DNA of 64,000 bases from Paludifilum halophilum (GTDB taxonomy: Bacteria; Bacillota; Bacilli; Thermoactinomycetales; DSM-45169): the NCBI RefSeq assembly GCF_002245355.1, contig NZ_NOWF01000007.1, forward strand, positions 206,620-270,619, read 5' to 3'. Shown one piece after another: positions 26,421 through 34,663 of the stretch. The position numbers were made by a program, and so were the translations under genes. Position 1 is the stretch's first letter. Each line of letters begins with the position of its first letter. The notes beneath the pieces are model-generated. The model worked only from the letters and a program-made list of their open reading frames with translations. It searched no databases and was not told the DNA's origin.

Positions 26421-27917
26421 ATGAACGATTCGAAAAACCGGGGCATCGACTTGTCTCGCTATGTATCCAATCTGGACAAAAACGTCTATGCGATCTTCAA
26501 CTTGCCGGAAGAGGTCATCGCTGTCATTTTCGCTTATGTTAGCCGCAGTCCCGCCAGTTTTCGGGAAAACCTGGCCAAGCTTCTCCGGGACGATGAATTG
26601 GCCGTCGGGGATTCCGCCGGCGGAATGGCGACGGTTTATTCGGAGAAAGCCTCCCGCTTTCACGAAAAATGGGTGGTCGGTTACGGACACAGCAGTGTGG
26701 CGGAACACGCCGTTGCCCACCTCGGGGTGGAAAAAATCAGCCGCCTCGCCTCGGCGGAGCTGGAGTTGGCCAACCCTTTCAACTCCTTTACGGAATACAG
26801 TCAACGCTACCAGCGGCCGACCCGGGGAGATTTCTACATCCCGCCGCAGCTGCAAGATCATCCGGAGGCGAAGCAAGCCTACCTCCGGTTGCAGAACCGG
26901 GCCTACGATACTTATGAAGCCCTGCTGAAAGGCTTGATCCCTTACCTGTCGGAAACTCTTCCGCTTCAGGAAGGGGAGACTGACAGGCGTTTTGCAACCC
27001 GAGTGGAGAAAATCGCCTTTGAGGACGCCCGCTATGCCTTGACCCTGGCGACTCACACCAGCCTCGGTCTCACCGGAAACGGACGGGCGCTCCGGGACAC
27101 CTTGGTTCACCTTTTGTCCAGCCGCCACGCGGAATCCCGAAACCTCGCCCGAGAGATGGAACGGGAAATCGGCACCGTGATCCCCACCCTGCTCAGACAC
27201 GTTCAACCCAGCCGATATATTCAACAGACACGATCGGGGTTGGAAGCACCGGACCTGCCGCAGCCGGAGGCCGGACAGCGGGGAACCGCCTCTGCCGGTC
27301 CCTCTGCCCGTTTCATCGATATGCCCGATTACGAAGAAGCGCTGGACCAGCTGTGTATCCATCTTTTCATCGAAGAATATCAGGCCGCCTATGAACAAGC
27401 GACTGCGGCCATCCGCCGCCTGAGTATCGCGGAGAAGGAACGGCGGATGGATGCCGCTCTGCAACACCTGCAGCTTTTCGATCATCCGCTGGATCTGTTC
27501 CGCCATCTTACATACCATATGGAAATGTGTATTTCCGAAGCCAACTGGCACCAACTGCTCCGCCACAATCGGGGGACCCATTTCAGCTATGGTCAGCCGA
27601 CGGTGGAACGGGGCTATACCATCCCTCCCCATATACGGGAAGCGGGCCTGTCGGAGATCTTCGCCGAGTGGATGGAACAGGCGGACACTGCCTTTGACCG
27701 GATGCGGACATCCTGCCCTTCCGCGGCTCCCTACTGCGTGACTAACGCACACCACCGCCAGGTGACCGCCACTGCCAGCCTGTGGGAATTGTACCACCTG
27801 ATCAACCTGCGCACTTCCCCTGAGGCCCAATGGGATATCCGCGAAACCTTCCGACAACTCCTGGACGAACTCAAACGGCACCACCCCGCCCTGGCCCGGT
27901 ATGCACAGCGAAGATAA
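26421..27917 (+). CDS. ThyX-like tandem-domain protein without the RHR motif
   Basis: 498 residues with two ThyX-like halves. First half: GYGHSSVAEHAVAHLGVEKI leading to NSFTEYSQRYQRP, which is the flavin-dependent thymidylate synthase block GHxSxxEH...S.eSQRY. Second half: EANWHQLLRHNRGTHFSYGQ with ERGYTIPPHI. The ThyX motif RHRxxxxxxxS is not intact in either half: the first reads ANP at that place, the second RHN. True ThyX enzymes make dTMP with FAD and are 210-280 residues. This longer form is often annotated as thymidylate synthase, but the altered motif makes that activity doubtful; a related flavin or nucleotide role is possible. GGAGGAA precedes ATG. Confidence 0.7.
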   Translation: MNDSKNRGIDLSRYVSNLDKNVYAIFNLPEEVIAVIFAYVSRSPASFRENLAKLLRDDELAVGDSAGGMATVYSEKASRFHEKWVVGYGHSSVAEHAVAHLGVEKISRLASAELELANPFNSFTEYSQRYQRPTRGDFYIPPQLQDHPEAKQAYLRLQNRAYDTYEALLKGLIPYLSETLPLQEGETDRRFATRVEKIAFEDARYALTLATHTSLGLTGNGRALRDTLVHLLSSRHAESRNLAREMEREIGTVIPTLLRHVQPSRYIQQTRSGLEAPDLPQPEAGQRGTASAGPSARFIDMPDYEEALDQLCIHLFIEEYQAAYEQATAAIRRLSIAEKERRMDAALQHLQLFDHPLDLFRHLTYHMEMCISEANWHQLLRHNRGTHFSYGQPTVERGYTIPPHIREAGLSEIFAEWMEQADTAFDRMRTSCPSAAPYCVTNAHHRQVTATASLWELYHLINLRTSPEAQWDIRETFRQLLDELKRHHPALARYAQRR

Positions 27918-27941
27918 AAGGCTTGATCCCTTCGTCCGAAC

Positions 27942-27979
27942 GAAATGGGCGCCTGTCTGTAACAGGCGCCCATTTGCGT
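27942..27979. terminator. Bidirectional hairpin between the ThyX-like gene and feoB
   Basis: Arms AAATGGGCGCCTGT / ACAGGCGCCCATTT with loop CTGTA, between convergent genes. Confidence 0.8.
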
Positions 27980-28009
27980 TCCGTCGATCCCCCGTGACTG
28001 AATCAACCA

Positions 28010-29404
28010 TCATACCCATCCGAAGCCGCGAACCATCTGAGCGACAGTAAAGGTAACCCCGACAGCGATCAATGTGGGGATTACGGCGGCGAAGAACGTC
28101 CATTTGGGACTCCGGGTCTCTTTATAGATCGTGTACAGTGTCGTCCCGCAAGGATAATGAAGCAATGAAAACAACATCACATTCAAGGCTGTCAACCACG
28201 TCCAGCCGTGATCGATGAAAACCTGCTTTAAGGAAGCGAGATCATTCACCTCGGTCATCGCTCCGGTGGACAGATAGCCCATCAGTAAAATGGGCAGTAC
28301 AATTTCATTGGCGGGCAAGCCGAGGATAAATGCCATCAGGATGGTTCCATCCAGCCCCAGAGTATAAGCGAAAGGGTCCAGAAAACCGATGATATGCTCC
28401 AACACACTCGACCCGCCCCAATGGATATTGGCCAGGATCCAAGTGAGCACACCCGCCGGTGCCGCCACTTTGACCGCCCGTTTCAAAACGAAGACGGATT
28501 TATCCATCGTCGCCCTCACGATGGTATTCCAAACCTTCGGCCGCCGGTAAGGAGGAAGCTCCAGGGTATAATGCGTAGGCACTCCCCGCAATGCCGTCCT
28601 GGACAAGGTCCAAGAGACGATCAGTGTCACCGCGATCCCGATCAATACCATCCCCATAACGACAGCGGCCGTCGCCAGGGTTTGCCATCCCCCGGCAAAC
28701 CCCGCCGCCATAAACAGAGAAGACAACATGATCAACATCGGCCAACGTCCGTTACAGGGAACGAAATTATTGGTCAGGATGGCCAACATCCGTTCCCGCG
28801 GGGATTCGATAATGCGCGTGGACACAATGGCGGCGGCATTACAGCCGAAGCCCATCGCCATCGTCAGCGACTGCTTCCCGTGTCCCCCGGAGCGCTTGAA
28901 CAAACGGTCCATGTTAAAAGCGACCCTTGGAAGGTAGCCGAAATTCTCCAATAGGGCGAAGACGGGAAAGAAGATCAACATCGGCGGCAACATGACGCTG
29001 ACGACCCAGGAAGTTCCCCGGTATAATCCGAGAACCAACACTCCATACAACCAATCCGGAGCGCCAACGGCTTGAAACGCGAGGGTCAGGACCTCTTCCC
29101 CCGCCCCGAACAGAGAGGCCAGCATGTCGGATGGGATGTTGGCCCCCGCGATGGTCATGTAGATGACCACTCCCAGCATGGCCAGCATCATCGGAAATCC
29201 CCAGACCGGTGAGGTAAGAACAGCGTCCAGTTTTTCCGACCGCCCGGCTTGGGTTTGATAAGTGACAGATTCCTCACAGATCGACCGAGTCGTCCGGTAA
29301 AACGTACCAACGATTTCATCCCTGCTGTCCTCGGAGGCGAGGGCTTCCGCCTCCTGCATCAATCGGTCAAACGCTCCGGCTGATGTCGTGCTCAACCTCT
29401 CCAT
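28010..29404 (-). CDS. feoB: FeoB membrane part (separate gene)
   Basis: 464 residues. After a cytoplasmic start (about 60 residues) come the Gate and core domains of FeoB: LTSPVWGFPMMLAMLGVVIY, then LPPMLIFFPVFALLENFGYL, and MGFGCNAAAIVSTRIIESPRER with the Cys of the Fe2+ path, and LLHYPCGTTLYTIYKETRSP near the end. It lacks the G domain, which is encoded by the overlapping upstream gene in another frame. Together they form the ferrous-iron importer. The 38-base overlap and the complete ends of both parts argue for a natural two-gene FeoB rather than a recent frameshift. Confidence 0.88.
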   Translation of the reverse strand: MERLSTTSAGAFDRLMQEAEALASEDSRDEIVGTFYRTTRSICEESVTYQTQAGRSEKLDAVLTSPVWGFPMMLAMLGVVIYMTIAGANIPSDMLASLFGAGEEVLTLAFQAVGAPDWLYGVLVLGLYRGTSWVVSVMLPPMLIFFPVFALLENFGYLPRVAFNMDRLFKRSGGHGKQSLTMAMGFGCNAAAIVSTRIIESPRERMLAILTNNFVPCNGRWPMLIMLSSLFMAAGFAGGWQTLATAAVVMGMVLIGIAVTLIVSWTLSRTALRGVPTHYTLELPPYRRPKVWNTIVRATMDKSVFVLKRAVKVAAPAGVLTWILANIHWGGSSVLEHIIGFLDPFAYTLGLDGTILMAFILGLPANEIVLPILLMGYLSTGAMTEVNDLASLKQVFIDHGWTWLTALNVMLFSLLHYPCGTTLYTIYKETRSPKWTFFAAVIPTLIAVGVTFTVAQMVRGFGWV

Positions 29405-30098
29405 CCCCCTTTCCCCGGCTCATCCAATGCGCCTTCAAGGAATCCAACAGGCTCCGGTCCCCGTCCAACATCCGCAAAGCGATCCAGCGAGCCGGAACAT
29501 CCGGTCCGATCAACGATTGGATTCGGGGAACCAATCGGCTGATTTTATTTTCCGTCGCCGCCGAATATCGAACTTGAACCGGACGGGCTTTCATTTCCCC
29601 GGTGACCATCCGGAAAACCGTATCCAGCAGAGCATCCACTCCCTCTTGATTCCTCGCCGATATCTTTACCACCGGCACGCCCAGCCTGGCCGCCATTTTA
29701 CGGTCGTCAACAACGATTCCCTTCCGTTTCGCTTCGTCGATCAGATTGACACAGACGATCACCCGATCCGTCATTTCCATCACCTGAAGGGCCAGATTCA
29801 AATTTCGTTCCAAGGCGGTGGCATCGAGAACAACGACGGTCACATCCGGCTTTTCGAAAATAATATAGTCCCTCGCCGTCTCTTCGTCGGCGGAATTGGA
29901 ATAGAGAGAATAAGTTCCCGGCAAATCGATTACCTGGAAATTCCGGCTCCGATATGTAAAGCTTCCCTCGGCGCGCAGCACGGTTTTACCCGGCCAATTG
30001 CCGGTATGCTGGCGAAGCCCGGTCAAGAGATTGAATAATGTGCTTTTTCCGGTATTCGGATTTCCCGCTAATGCGATGCGATAAGATTCCACCGTCAT
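29367..30098 (-). CDS. feoB: FeoB N-terminal GTPase part (separate gene)
   Basis: 243 residues. G1 [21 protein letters not shown]2 region [10 protein letters not shown]3 [10 protein letters not shown] and G4 NLID are all present, followed by the helical regulatory domain up to the sequence [14 protein letters not shown]. The protein ends where ordinary FeoB continues into the membrane. Binds GTP and gates iron uptake. Its ATG overlaps the feoA stop (TGATG). The ribosome site is inside feoA. Part of feoA-feoB(G)-feoB(membrane). Confidence 0.9.
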   Translation of the reverse strand: MTVESYRIALAGNPNTGKSTLFNLLTGLRQHTGNWPGKTVLRAEGSFTYRSRNFQVIDLPGTYSLYSNSADEETARDYIIFEKPDVTVVVLDATALERNLNLALQVMEMTDRVIVCVNLIDEAKRKGIVVDDRKMAARLGVPVVKISARNQEGVDALLDTVFRMVTGEMKARPVQVRYSAATENKISRLVPRIQSLIGPDVPARWIALRMLDGDRSLLDSLKAHWMSRGKGDGEVEHDISRSV

Positions 30099-30346
30099 CA
30101 CCCCCCGATCACTTCTCCAAAAATCTTGCTGCTTTCTTCCCGCCTGAGAGCAATCGTCGTATGGCTCACGCGAAAAGCGGTGGGATCCCCGAGAGGGCTT
30201 TTCCGCAGCACTTCGATCACCGCACCGGGTATAAATCCCAGATCCAACAGGCGACGACGCATCGTTCCCTCGACGTCCAGCCGGACAATCCGCGCAGAAA
30301 CCCCCTCCGGCATATCCGAAAACGGGACAACTTTTCCCCTAACCAT
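30098..30346 (-). CDS. feoA: FeoA family ferrous iron transport accessory protein
   Basis: 82 residues from the ATG with GAGGGAAAG upstream; seven more in-frame codons exist before it. The SH3-like FeoA fold is clear: DVEGTMRRRLLDLGFIPGAV, then IEVLRKSPLGDPTAFRVSHT and the closing IALRREESSKI. FeoA modulates FeoB. First gene of the feo operon, with an inverted repeat 30-50 bases upstream that could bind a metal regulator. Confidence 0.92.
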   Translation of the reverse strand: MVRGKVVPFSDMPEGVSARIVRLDVEGTMRRRLLDLGFIPGAVIEVLRKSPLGDPTAFRVSHTTIALRREESSKIFGEVIGG

Positions 30347-30374
30347 TTTACTTTCCCTCTCTCTCAAATTTTCA

Positions 30375-30399
30375 CCTTAGATATCTTTTTTGCCTAAGG
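30375..30399. promoter_or_regulatory. Inverted repeat upstream of feoA, possible metalloregulator site
   Basis: CCTTAG-N13-CTAAGG. The half-site TTAGGC resembles DtxR/MntR-type sites (TTAGG...CCTAA), but the spacing is longer than usual, so the assignment is weak. It lies within 55 bases of the feoA start. Confidence 0.3.
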
Positions 30400-30547
30400 G
30401 CAACTTTCATCTTATCTTATGACCTGATCGGCTTCGTGTCAACTTCCTATCCGCAATTTTTGAAGGAATCATCCCCGGATATCCCAATTCAACAGTAACG
30501 ATAACCGGATTTGAGATGAATACGGAATACGAAGCCGGGAAAGCGGC

Positions 30548-30586
30548 TGATCCAAAAAACCCCGCCAATGGCAGGGTGACCTTCGT
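30548..30586 (-). terminator. Minus-strand terminator, related to the one at 31085
   Basis: Minus strand: ACCCTGCC-ATT-GGCGGGGT followed by TTTTT. The surrounding AAAGCGGCTGATCC context is repeated at 31073-31115, so the two are copies of one sequence. Confidence 0.7.
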
Positions 30587-30593
30587 CATTTGC

Positions 30594-30662
30594 GACGTCC
30601 GTTTTCACTTGGTATAATATGTATCTCATGCAGATGACTCTAATACTCGGGGTGAATGTTAT
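30594..30662 (+). promoter_or_regulatory. Promoter and ribosome site of the 29-residue membrane protein
   Basis: TATAAT at 30615-30620 with a weak -35 (CGTTTT/TTTCAC area) upstream; GGGGTGA at 30649-30655 is seven bases before ATG 30663. Confidence 0.5.
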
Positions 30663-30752
30663 ATGGATTTACCATCCATTTTTTTCGGTGCGGTCATTTT
30701 TATCGTTTTTATATTCATTATTCTTATTATTGGGTCTTCAATAAAAAAATAA
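30663..30752 (+). CDS. Single-span membrane microprotein, unknown
   Basis: 29 residues: MDLPSIFFGAV, then a run of Ile/Phe/Val forming one membrane helix, and a short SSIKK end. It has a plausible ribosome site and an upstream TATAAT, which is why it is listed despite its length. No family is recognised. It sits in the AT-rich patch with two pseudogenes and could be a small toxin-like or sporulation membrane peptide, but nothing shows this. Confidence 0.45.
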   Translation: MDLPSIFFGAVIFIVFIFIILIIGSSIKK

Positions 30753-30758
30753 ACCGTT

Positions 30759-31034
30759 TTATTCTGGTTCTACAACCGTACGTATGCTTCCATCAACATT
30801 ATAACTTTTAAAATCATTTTGCGAAATCTTATAAGGACTAGGGAAAACGAATACTTGATAATTCACATCCTTTTCAGTTTCAGGGATTTGAATTCGTGCA
30901 TTCTCTCTAACACCTTTTGGAACGGAAAAATAAGCAACATCCTGACCATTGTATTTTCATCAGTCAAATATAATATACCCCATTACTACCATCAAGGATA
31001 CTAAAAAAGAAAAGAATATCCACTTCCTATTCAT
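30759..31034 (-). pseudogene. Broken gene for a small exported protein, with two in-frame stops
   Basis: ATG 31034 follows a perfect GGAGGT. It encodes NRKWIFFSFLVSLMVVMGYI, an N-terminal membrane or signal segment. After FD at codon 24 come two successive TGA codons. The same frame then stays open for 65 codons (YNGQDVAYFSVPKGVREN, QIPETEKDVNYQVFVFPSPY, and a TVVEPE end) to TAA at 30759. The intact downstream frame and the good start show a once-functional gene inactivated recently. No family recognised; the second half looks like a beta-rich extracytoplasmic domain. Confidence 0.75.
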
Positions 31035-31082
31035 AAAAGCACCTCCAATTTTTATTACATAAGGCAGTAGATAAAGTGGCTG

Positions 31083-31118
31083 ACTCAAAAAAACCCCACC
31101 GATGGCAGGGTTCCCATG
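31083..31118 (-). terminator. Minus-strand terminator, copy of the one at 30548
   Basis: Minus strand: AACCCTGCC-ATC-GGTGGGGTT followed by TTTTT. Shares the flanking AAAGTGGCTGACTC with the other copy. Confidence 0.7.
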
Positions 31119-31189
31119 ATTGTGGGAGAAGTAAATGATGAAAGAAATCTTTATAGTTATGAGTTCAAAAAGAGAAGGAAGACACTGTG

Positions 31190-31591
31190 ATGAATAAATT
31201 GTATAACAAATTAAAGATTAGTTTATATGTATCAGGTATTTTTATTGTATTTTATTTGATAATGTATTCTTTGAATAATAAAGAACCATCACTTAATATC
31301 TTTTTGAAGTTATCGGTTATTTTTATTTGTACATATGGAACGATGATCTCACTAATTGCTGATTACATGACAAAAAAAGTTTTCTTTAGAATCAAGTGGC
31401 TGTTGTCTTTACTCATACACGTACTTGGGGGGATTGTATTTCCTTTTGTACTTAAACTCGTAATGACTCCGGAAGAAACGTTTGATCCCATTGGGCCTTT
31501 TGATTACTTCTTCATGATTTACGGAGGAACTTGGGCCCTTATTTACTCGATTGTAAATACCATTGTTCAACACAAAAGAGACACTCACTAA
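31190..31591 (+). CDS. Small four-span membrane protein, unknown
   Basis: About 133 residues with four hydrophobic segments (around residues 11-30, 40-62, 68-90 and 106-125) and short polar ends. ATG 31190 follows AGAAGGAAG; a GTG one codon earlier is also in frame. No motif points to a function. Base composition is much more AT-rich than the flanking genes, so it likely belongs to a transferred or relic segment. A strong hairpin closes the gene. Confidence 0.6.
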   Translation: MNKLYNKLKISLYVSGIFIVFYLIMYSLNNKEPSLNIFLKLSVIFICTYGTMISLIADYMTKKVFFRIKWLLSLLIHVLGGIVFPFVLKLVMTPEETFDPIGPFDYFFMIYGGTWALIYSIVNTIVQHKRDTH

Positions 31592-31618
31592 AAATTTAGT
31601 GAGTGTCTCTTTTGTTTT
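31578..31618. terminator. Strong bidirectional terminator
   Basis: Perfect 14-base arms AGACACTCACTAAA / TTTAGTGAGTGTCT with TTTTG following, overlapping the stop codon of the membrane protein gene and facing the convergent DUF3238 relic. Confidence 0.9.
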
Positions 31619-32475
31619 AGAAAGAAATATGGAACTCTTCGTCCGGTTGCCAAGGCCACAAATATTCGAACCCTTCATGCTCATGTGTATGAATGTCGAC
31701 TCCGAAATCACCCGGATAGTCCATCATGTAAAGTTCATGCGAAGGAGCTTTATCATGAACTCCATGAAATTCAGCGCTATAAGAGGAGTTATAGATCTTC
31801 GCATTGTACCATGCATCAATATCCGGTGAAGGAACTAATGGATTTCGAGAGGCTAGTTTCATGGTATGTCTGACCCAATCAGAGCCATATTCGATGTTCT
31901 GGAGCTCCATATCTTCCTCTGCGGGGGCTTGATCTCTAGCTACCTCGACACCGTCCTTATAACCTATAGTGATACCAGTTTGAGGATTAAGCACAACAGG
32001 GTTGGGAGCATTGATGTCCCAATCCCACGTTACATAAGAATCGGCACGAGTTCTAAACTTATTCGACCACATGTCGAATCCCCTCTCATCAGTATCACCT
32101 TCAAACTTATCGTACTTACAGTAACCTACTTCTTCACACCAAGGATTGGGGGCACGATCCAAAGGGATGAAGGTAGTGTACCTTAGAAGAAAACCCTAAC
32201 CATTTGGATAACTAAAGTCGCTCCTATCAATTGTTTCTTTACTGTATTCTACTTCGCTTTTCCGAATGATCATTCCAAGTTCTTTTTTCTCATATAAAAG
32301 ATCTTTTTGGTTACTGGCTGTTACTTTAATGCCTTCTTCTTTTAAAAGCGTTTTGTTTTCTTTCACCTTTTTATCAGGAAGTTTTTTATGTCCAATTACT
32401 GTATACTTATATACTTCGGATTTAGGGACATTTTCGTCTGTATAAGTATTGCCTATGGTAGTTAAACACCCCGAA
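31617..32475 (-). pseudogene. Broken DUF3238-type secreted protein gene
   Basis: Two pieces in one frame separated by a TAG at 32196-32198. Downstream piece: LLRYTTFIPLDRAPNPWCEE, then NPVVLNPQTGITIGYKDG, SRNPLVPSPDIDAWYNAKIY, and EFHGVHDKAPSHELYMMDYP, the pattern of the DUF3238 domain. Upstream piece: TTIGNTYTDENVPKSEVYKY, an FN3-like strand pattern, plus a Lys/Glu-rich linker; such proteins often carry FN3 or similar repeats before DUF3238. The 5' end with any signal peptide is lost near 32475 against the promoter of the peptidase gene. Function of the domain is unknown. AT-rich relative to its surroundings. Confidence 0.7.
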
Positions 32476-32496
32476 CTGCGCTGAACCCTCCCCCTA

Positions 32497-32525
32497 TTGA
32501 CAAACGTGTGAAATTTCCAATAATC
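32497..32525 (+). promoter_or_regulatory. Sigma-A promoter of the M28 peptidase gene
   Basis: TTGACA (32497-32502), 17-base spacer, ATAATC (32520-32525), 50 bases before the start codon. Confidence 0.8.
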
Positions 32526-32574
32526 TAGTTGATAGAAAGAGAAAAGACTCATCTGTAGAATAGGAGGCTGAGAC

Positions 32575-33951
32575 ATGAAGCGAAACCTTCGTTGGGCGGT
32601 CACAGCGATCACCCTTGCCGCTGTTCTGATCTTTACATCTTCCGCCTACGCCGCCGCGCCGGACAAACATCAAAGCGCGGTCGACAGGATCTCCCAGGAG
32701 CGTATTTACGGGCATATCGCCAAGCTGGCCAATAAAGACAACGCCCGGGTGACCGGCTTTGAAGGGGAACACAAAGCCGCCGATTATATCGCGGAAAAAC
32801 TGAAGCAATACGGAGTGAAGGTGGAACGGCAATACTTCCCCATTATCGCCTATATGGACAAGGGCTCAGAGGTCACGGTGAACAAACCCGAGGCGAAAAC
32901 CTTGAAATCCGCCAACTTCAACTTTACCCCCGCCACCCCGGATGAAGGTTTGACGGGCGAGGTGGTTTACGCCGGTCTCGGAGCGGAAGACGACTTCCGG
33001 GACGTGGATGTTGAAGGCAAAATCGCTCTGATCCAACGCGGAGAGTACACCTTCTACGACAAGACTCAAAATGCGGCCCAAGCGGGAGCCGAAGGTGTCA
33101 TCATCTTTAACAACGTGGAGGGTGAACTCAGCGGAACGCTGGGAGAGCCCACGGACATCCCCGCAGTCTCCCTGAACCAAGAGCAGGGGGAAGAGCTCAA
33201 GTCCCTGTTGGACAAGGGACAGACGGTTGAAGTGACGATGAAAGCTGACGTGGAAATGAGTCCCAGCTATTCGCAAAATGTGATTGGCACCATCGAAGCG
33301 AATAAAGGCAGTTCCAAAAAAGCGAAAACCATCGTCGTCGGTGCCCATTATGACGGGGTGGACACCCCCGCCGCCAACGACAACGCCTCCGGCACCGCCA
33401 CCCTGCTGGAAGTGAGCAAGGCCTTGTCCCAAGAAAAGTTGCGCCACGACGTCAAAGTCATCTTCTTCGGGGCCGAAGAAGTGGGCTTGGTCGGTTCCCA
33501 TCACTATGTGGACAACCTGAGTGACGAGGAACGGGCGAAGACCGCTGCCATGATCAACATGGATATGGTCGGTGTCGGTGATACCATCGGTGTCCTCACC
33601 GGCGAAACCAGCACCGAATCCTTTGTGACAGACATGGCGGAGGATTACGTCCAAAGCAAAGGGTATGAGTACAACCGCGGCACCTCAACCCGGAGCGACC
33701 ACGCTCCCTTCGCCGAGGACGGCATTCCGGTCGCGTTCCTGAACTATGGGCCGGATCCGAACTATCATACCGACCAGGACACCCTGGACAAAATCAACAA
33801 GGACAACCTCGGGCGGATGGGATCCATTGTAACCACTCTCACGCATGACTTGGCCAATACGAAAGAGCTTCCACCGAAAAAGAACAAAGCAAAGAAACAG
33901 AAATTCAACAAACAAAATCAACACCGCAACCCTGAGTTCAAGGAAAAATAA
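32575..33951 (+). CDS. Secreted M28 family aminopeptidase with PA domain
   Basis: 458 residues. Signal peptide of about 25 residues (RNLRWAVTAITLAAVLIFTS...AYA). A PA domain inserted at about 110-230 (GLTGEVVYAGLGAEDDFRDV, TQNAAQAGAEGVIIFNN). The di-zinc peptidase core has the ligands in HYDGVDTPAANDNASGTA, the catalytic pair in FFGAEEVGLVGSHHYV, NMDMVG and NYHTDQDT. Same architecture as B. subtilis YwaD and Streptomyces aminopeptidases; releases N-terminal residues from peptides outside the cell. Strong promoter and GGAGGCTGAG ribosome site. The C-terminal tail is Lys/Asn/Gln-rich. Confidence 0.93.
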   Translation: MKRNLRWAVTAITLAAVLIFTSSAYAAAPDKHQSAVDRISQERIYGHIAKLANKDNARVTGFEGEHKAADYIAEKLKQYGVKVERQYFPIIAYMDKGSEVTVNKPEAKTLKSANFNFTPATPDEGLTGEVVYAGLGAEDDFRDVDVEGKIALIQRGEYTFYDKTQNAAQAGAEGVIIFNNVEGELSGTLGEPTDIPAVSLNQEQGEELKSLLDKGQTVEVTMKADVEMSPSYSQNVIGTIEANKGSSKKAKTIVVGAHYDGVDTPAANDNASGTATLLEVSKALSQEKLRHDVKVIFFGAEEVGLVGSHHYVDNLSDEERAKTAAMINMDMVGVGDTIGVLTGETSTESFVTDMAEDYVQSKGYEYNRGTSTRSDHAPFAEDGIPVAFLNYGPDPNYHTDQDTLDKINKDNLGRMGSIVTTLTHDLANTKELPPKKNKAKKQKFNKQNQHRNPEFKEK

Positions 33952-33965
33952 GCGAGACTCTTTGC

Positions 33966-33999
33966 AAACAGCCGGAGCTTTTAAAAGCTCCGGCTGTTG
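33966..33999 (+). terminator. Terminator after the M28 peptidase gene
   Basis: Arms ACAGCCGGAGCTTT / AAAGCTCCGGCTGT, followed by TGTTGGGTTGTG (poor T run). Confidence 0.7.
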
Positions 34000-34057
34000 T
34001 TGGGTTGTGCCCCCTATCATGAACTCCCGCTCCTCAAGAAAGGAGAGCCGGACCGAC

Positions 34058-34639
34058 TCATGTCGGATCGGTTTCCTGTTCCCTCCGGGGAAACCACCGG
34101 TTCCGCGATCCCATGGCTCTCCGGTAACCGGTCGCTTCTGCCAAAGCCTTTTCCTCTGCAGGGATCCGTATCCGGAGCAAAACCCACAGATTGACAGCGG
34201 AGACCACCGTCGCTGTCATATACGCCCCGAAGATGAGAGGGAGGGAGAAGAGCTCCGCCACAACCACAACATAGTTGGGGTGACGCAAATAGCGGTAGGG
34301 ACCCTTGACCACTGTCGGGTGACCGGGAGCGATCATAATCCGCGTATTCCAGTATGGACCGAGGGAATGGATGCATCCGATCCGCAATCCTTGAGCCGAC
34401 AAAAACAGGAATAAAGGAATTCCCCACCAGGCGGGGGAGCGACTGCCCATCACCGCGACTTCCAGGATGAGGCTGACAAAAAAGAAGAGATGCACTCCTA
34501 CCAACAGCGGGTAATGTTCCCGTCCCGCTTCATACCCCCCTTGGGCCACAATCCAGCGGGCATGTCGGCGGGCCCGTGCCATTTCCCATATCCGCTGGAT
34601 TCCAACCCCCACTAACACGATGAAAAACCAGAGATTCAC
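34058..34639 (-). CDS. bpsB: BpsB-like isoprenylcysteine-type methyltransferase
   Basis: 193 residues, about four membrane segments. C-terminal half has the ICMT signature GPYRYLRHPNYVVVVAELFS and the final hydrophobic helix with WVLLRIRIPAEEKAL, which binds S-adenosylmethionine. In B. subtilis the homologue BpsB (YpbQ) methylates alkylpyrones made by the type III polyketide synthase BpsA. Here too it directly follows the synthase gene by 24 bases, so O-methylation of the alkylpyrone product is the likely role. Confidence 0.9.
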   Translation of the reverse strand: MNLWFFIVLVGVGIQRIWEMARARRHARWIVAQGGYEAGREHYPLLVGVHLFFFVSLILEVAVMGSRSPAWWGIPLFLFLSAQGLRIGCIHSLGPYWNTRIMIAPGHPTVVKGPYRYLRHPNYVVVVAELFSLPLIFGAYMTATVVSAVNLWVLLRIRIPAEEKALAEATGYRRAMGSRNRWFPRREQETDPT

Positions 34640-34663
34640 AGAGCTCCCCCTTTCTTCTCCGAC

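Noticed and set aside
26115..28103. A 662-codon minus-strand open frame opposite the ThyX-like gene
   Set aside because: Antisense shadow; composition and lack of any motif or start signal speak against it.
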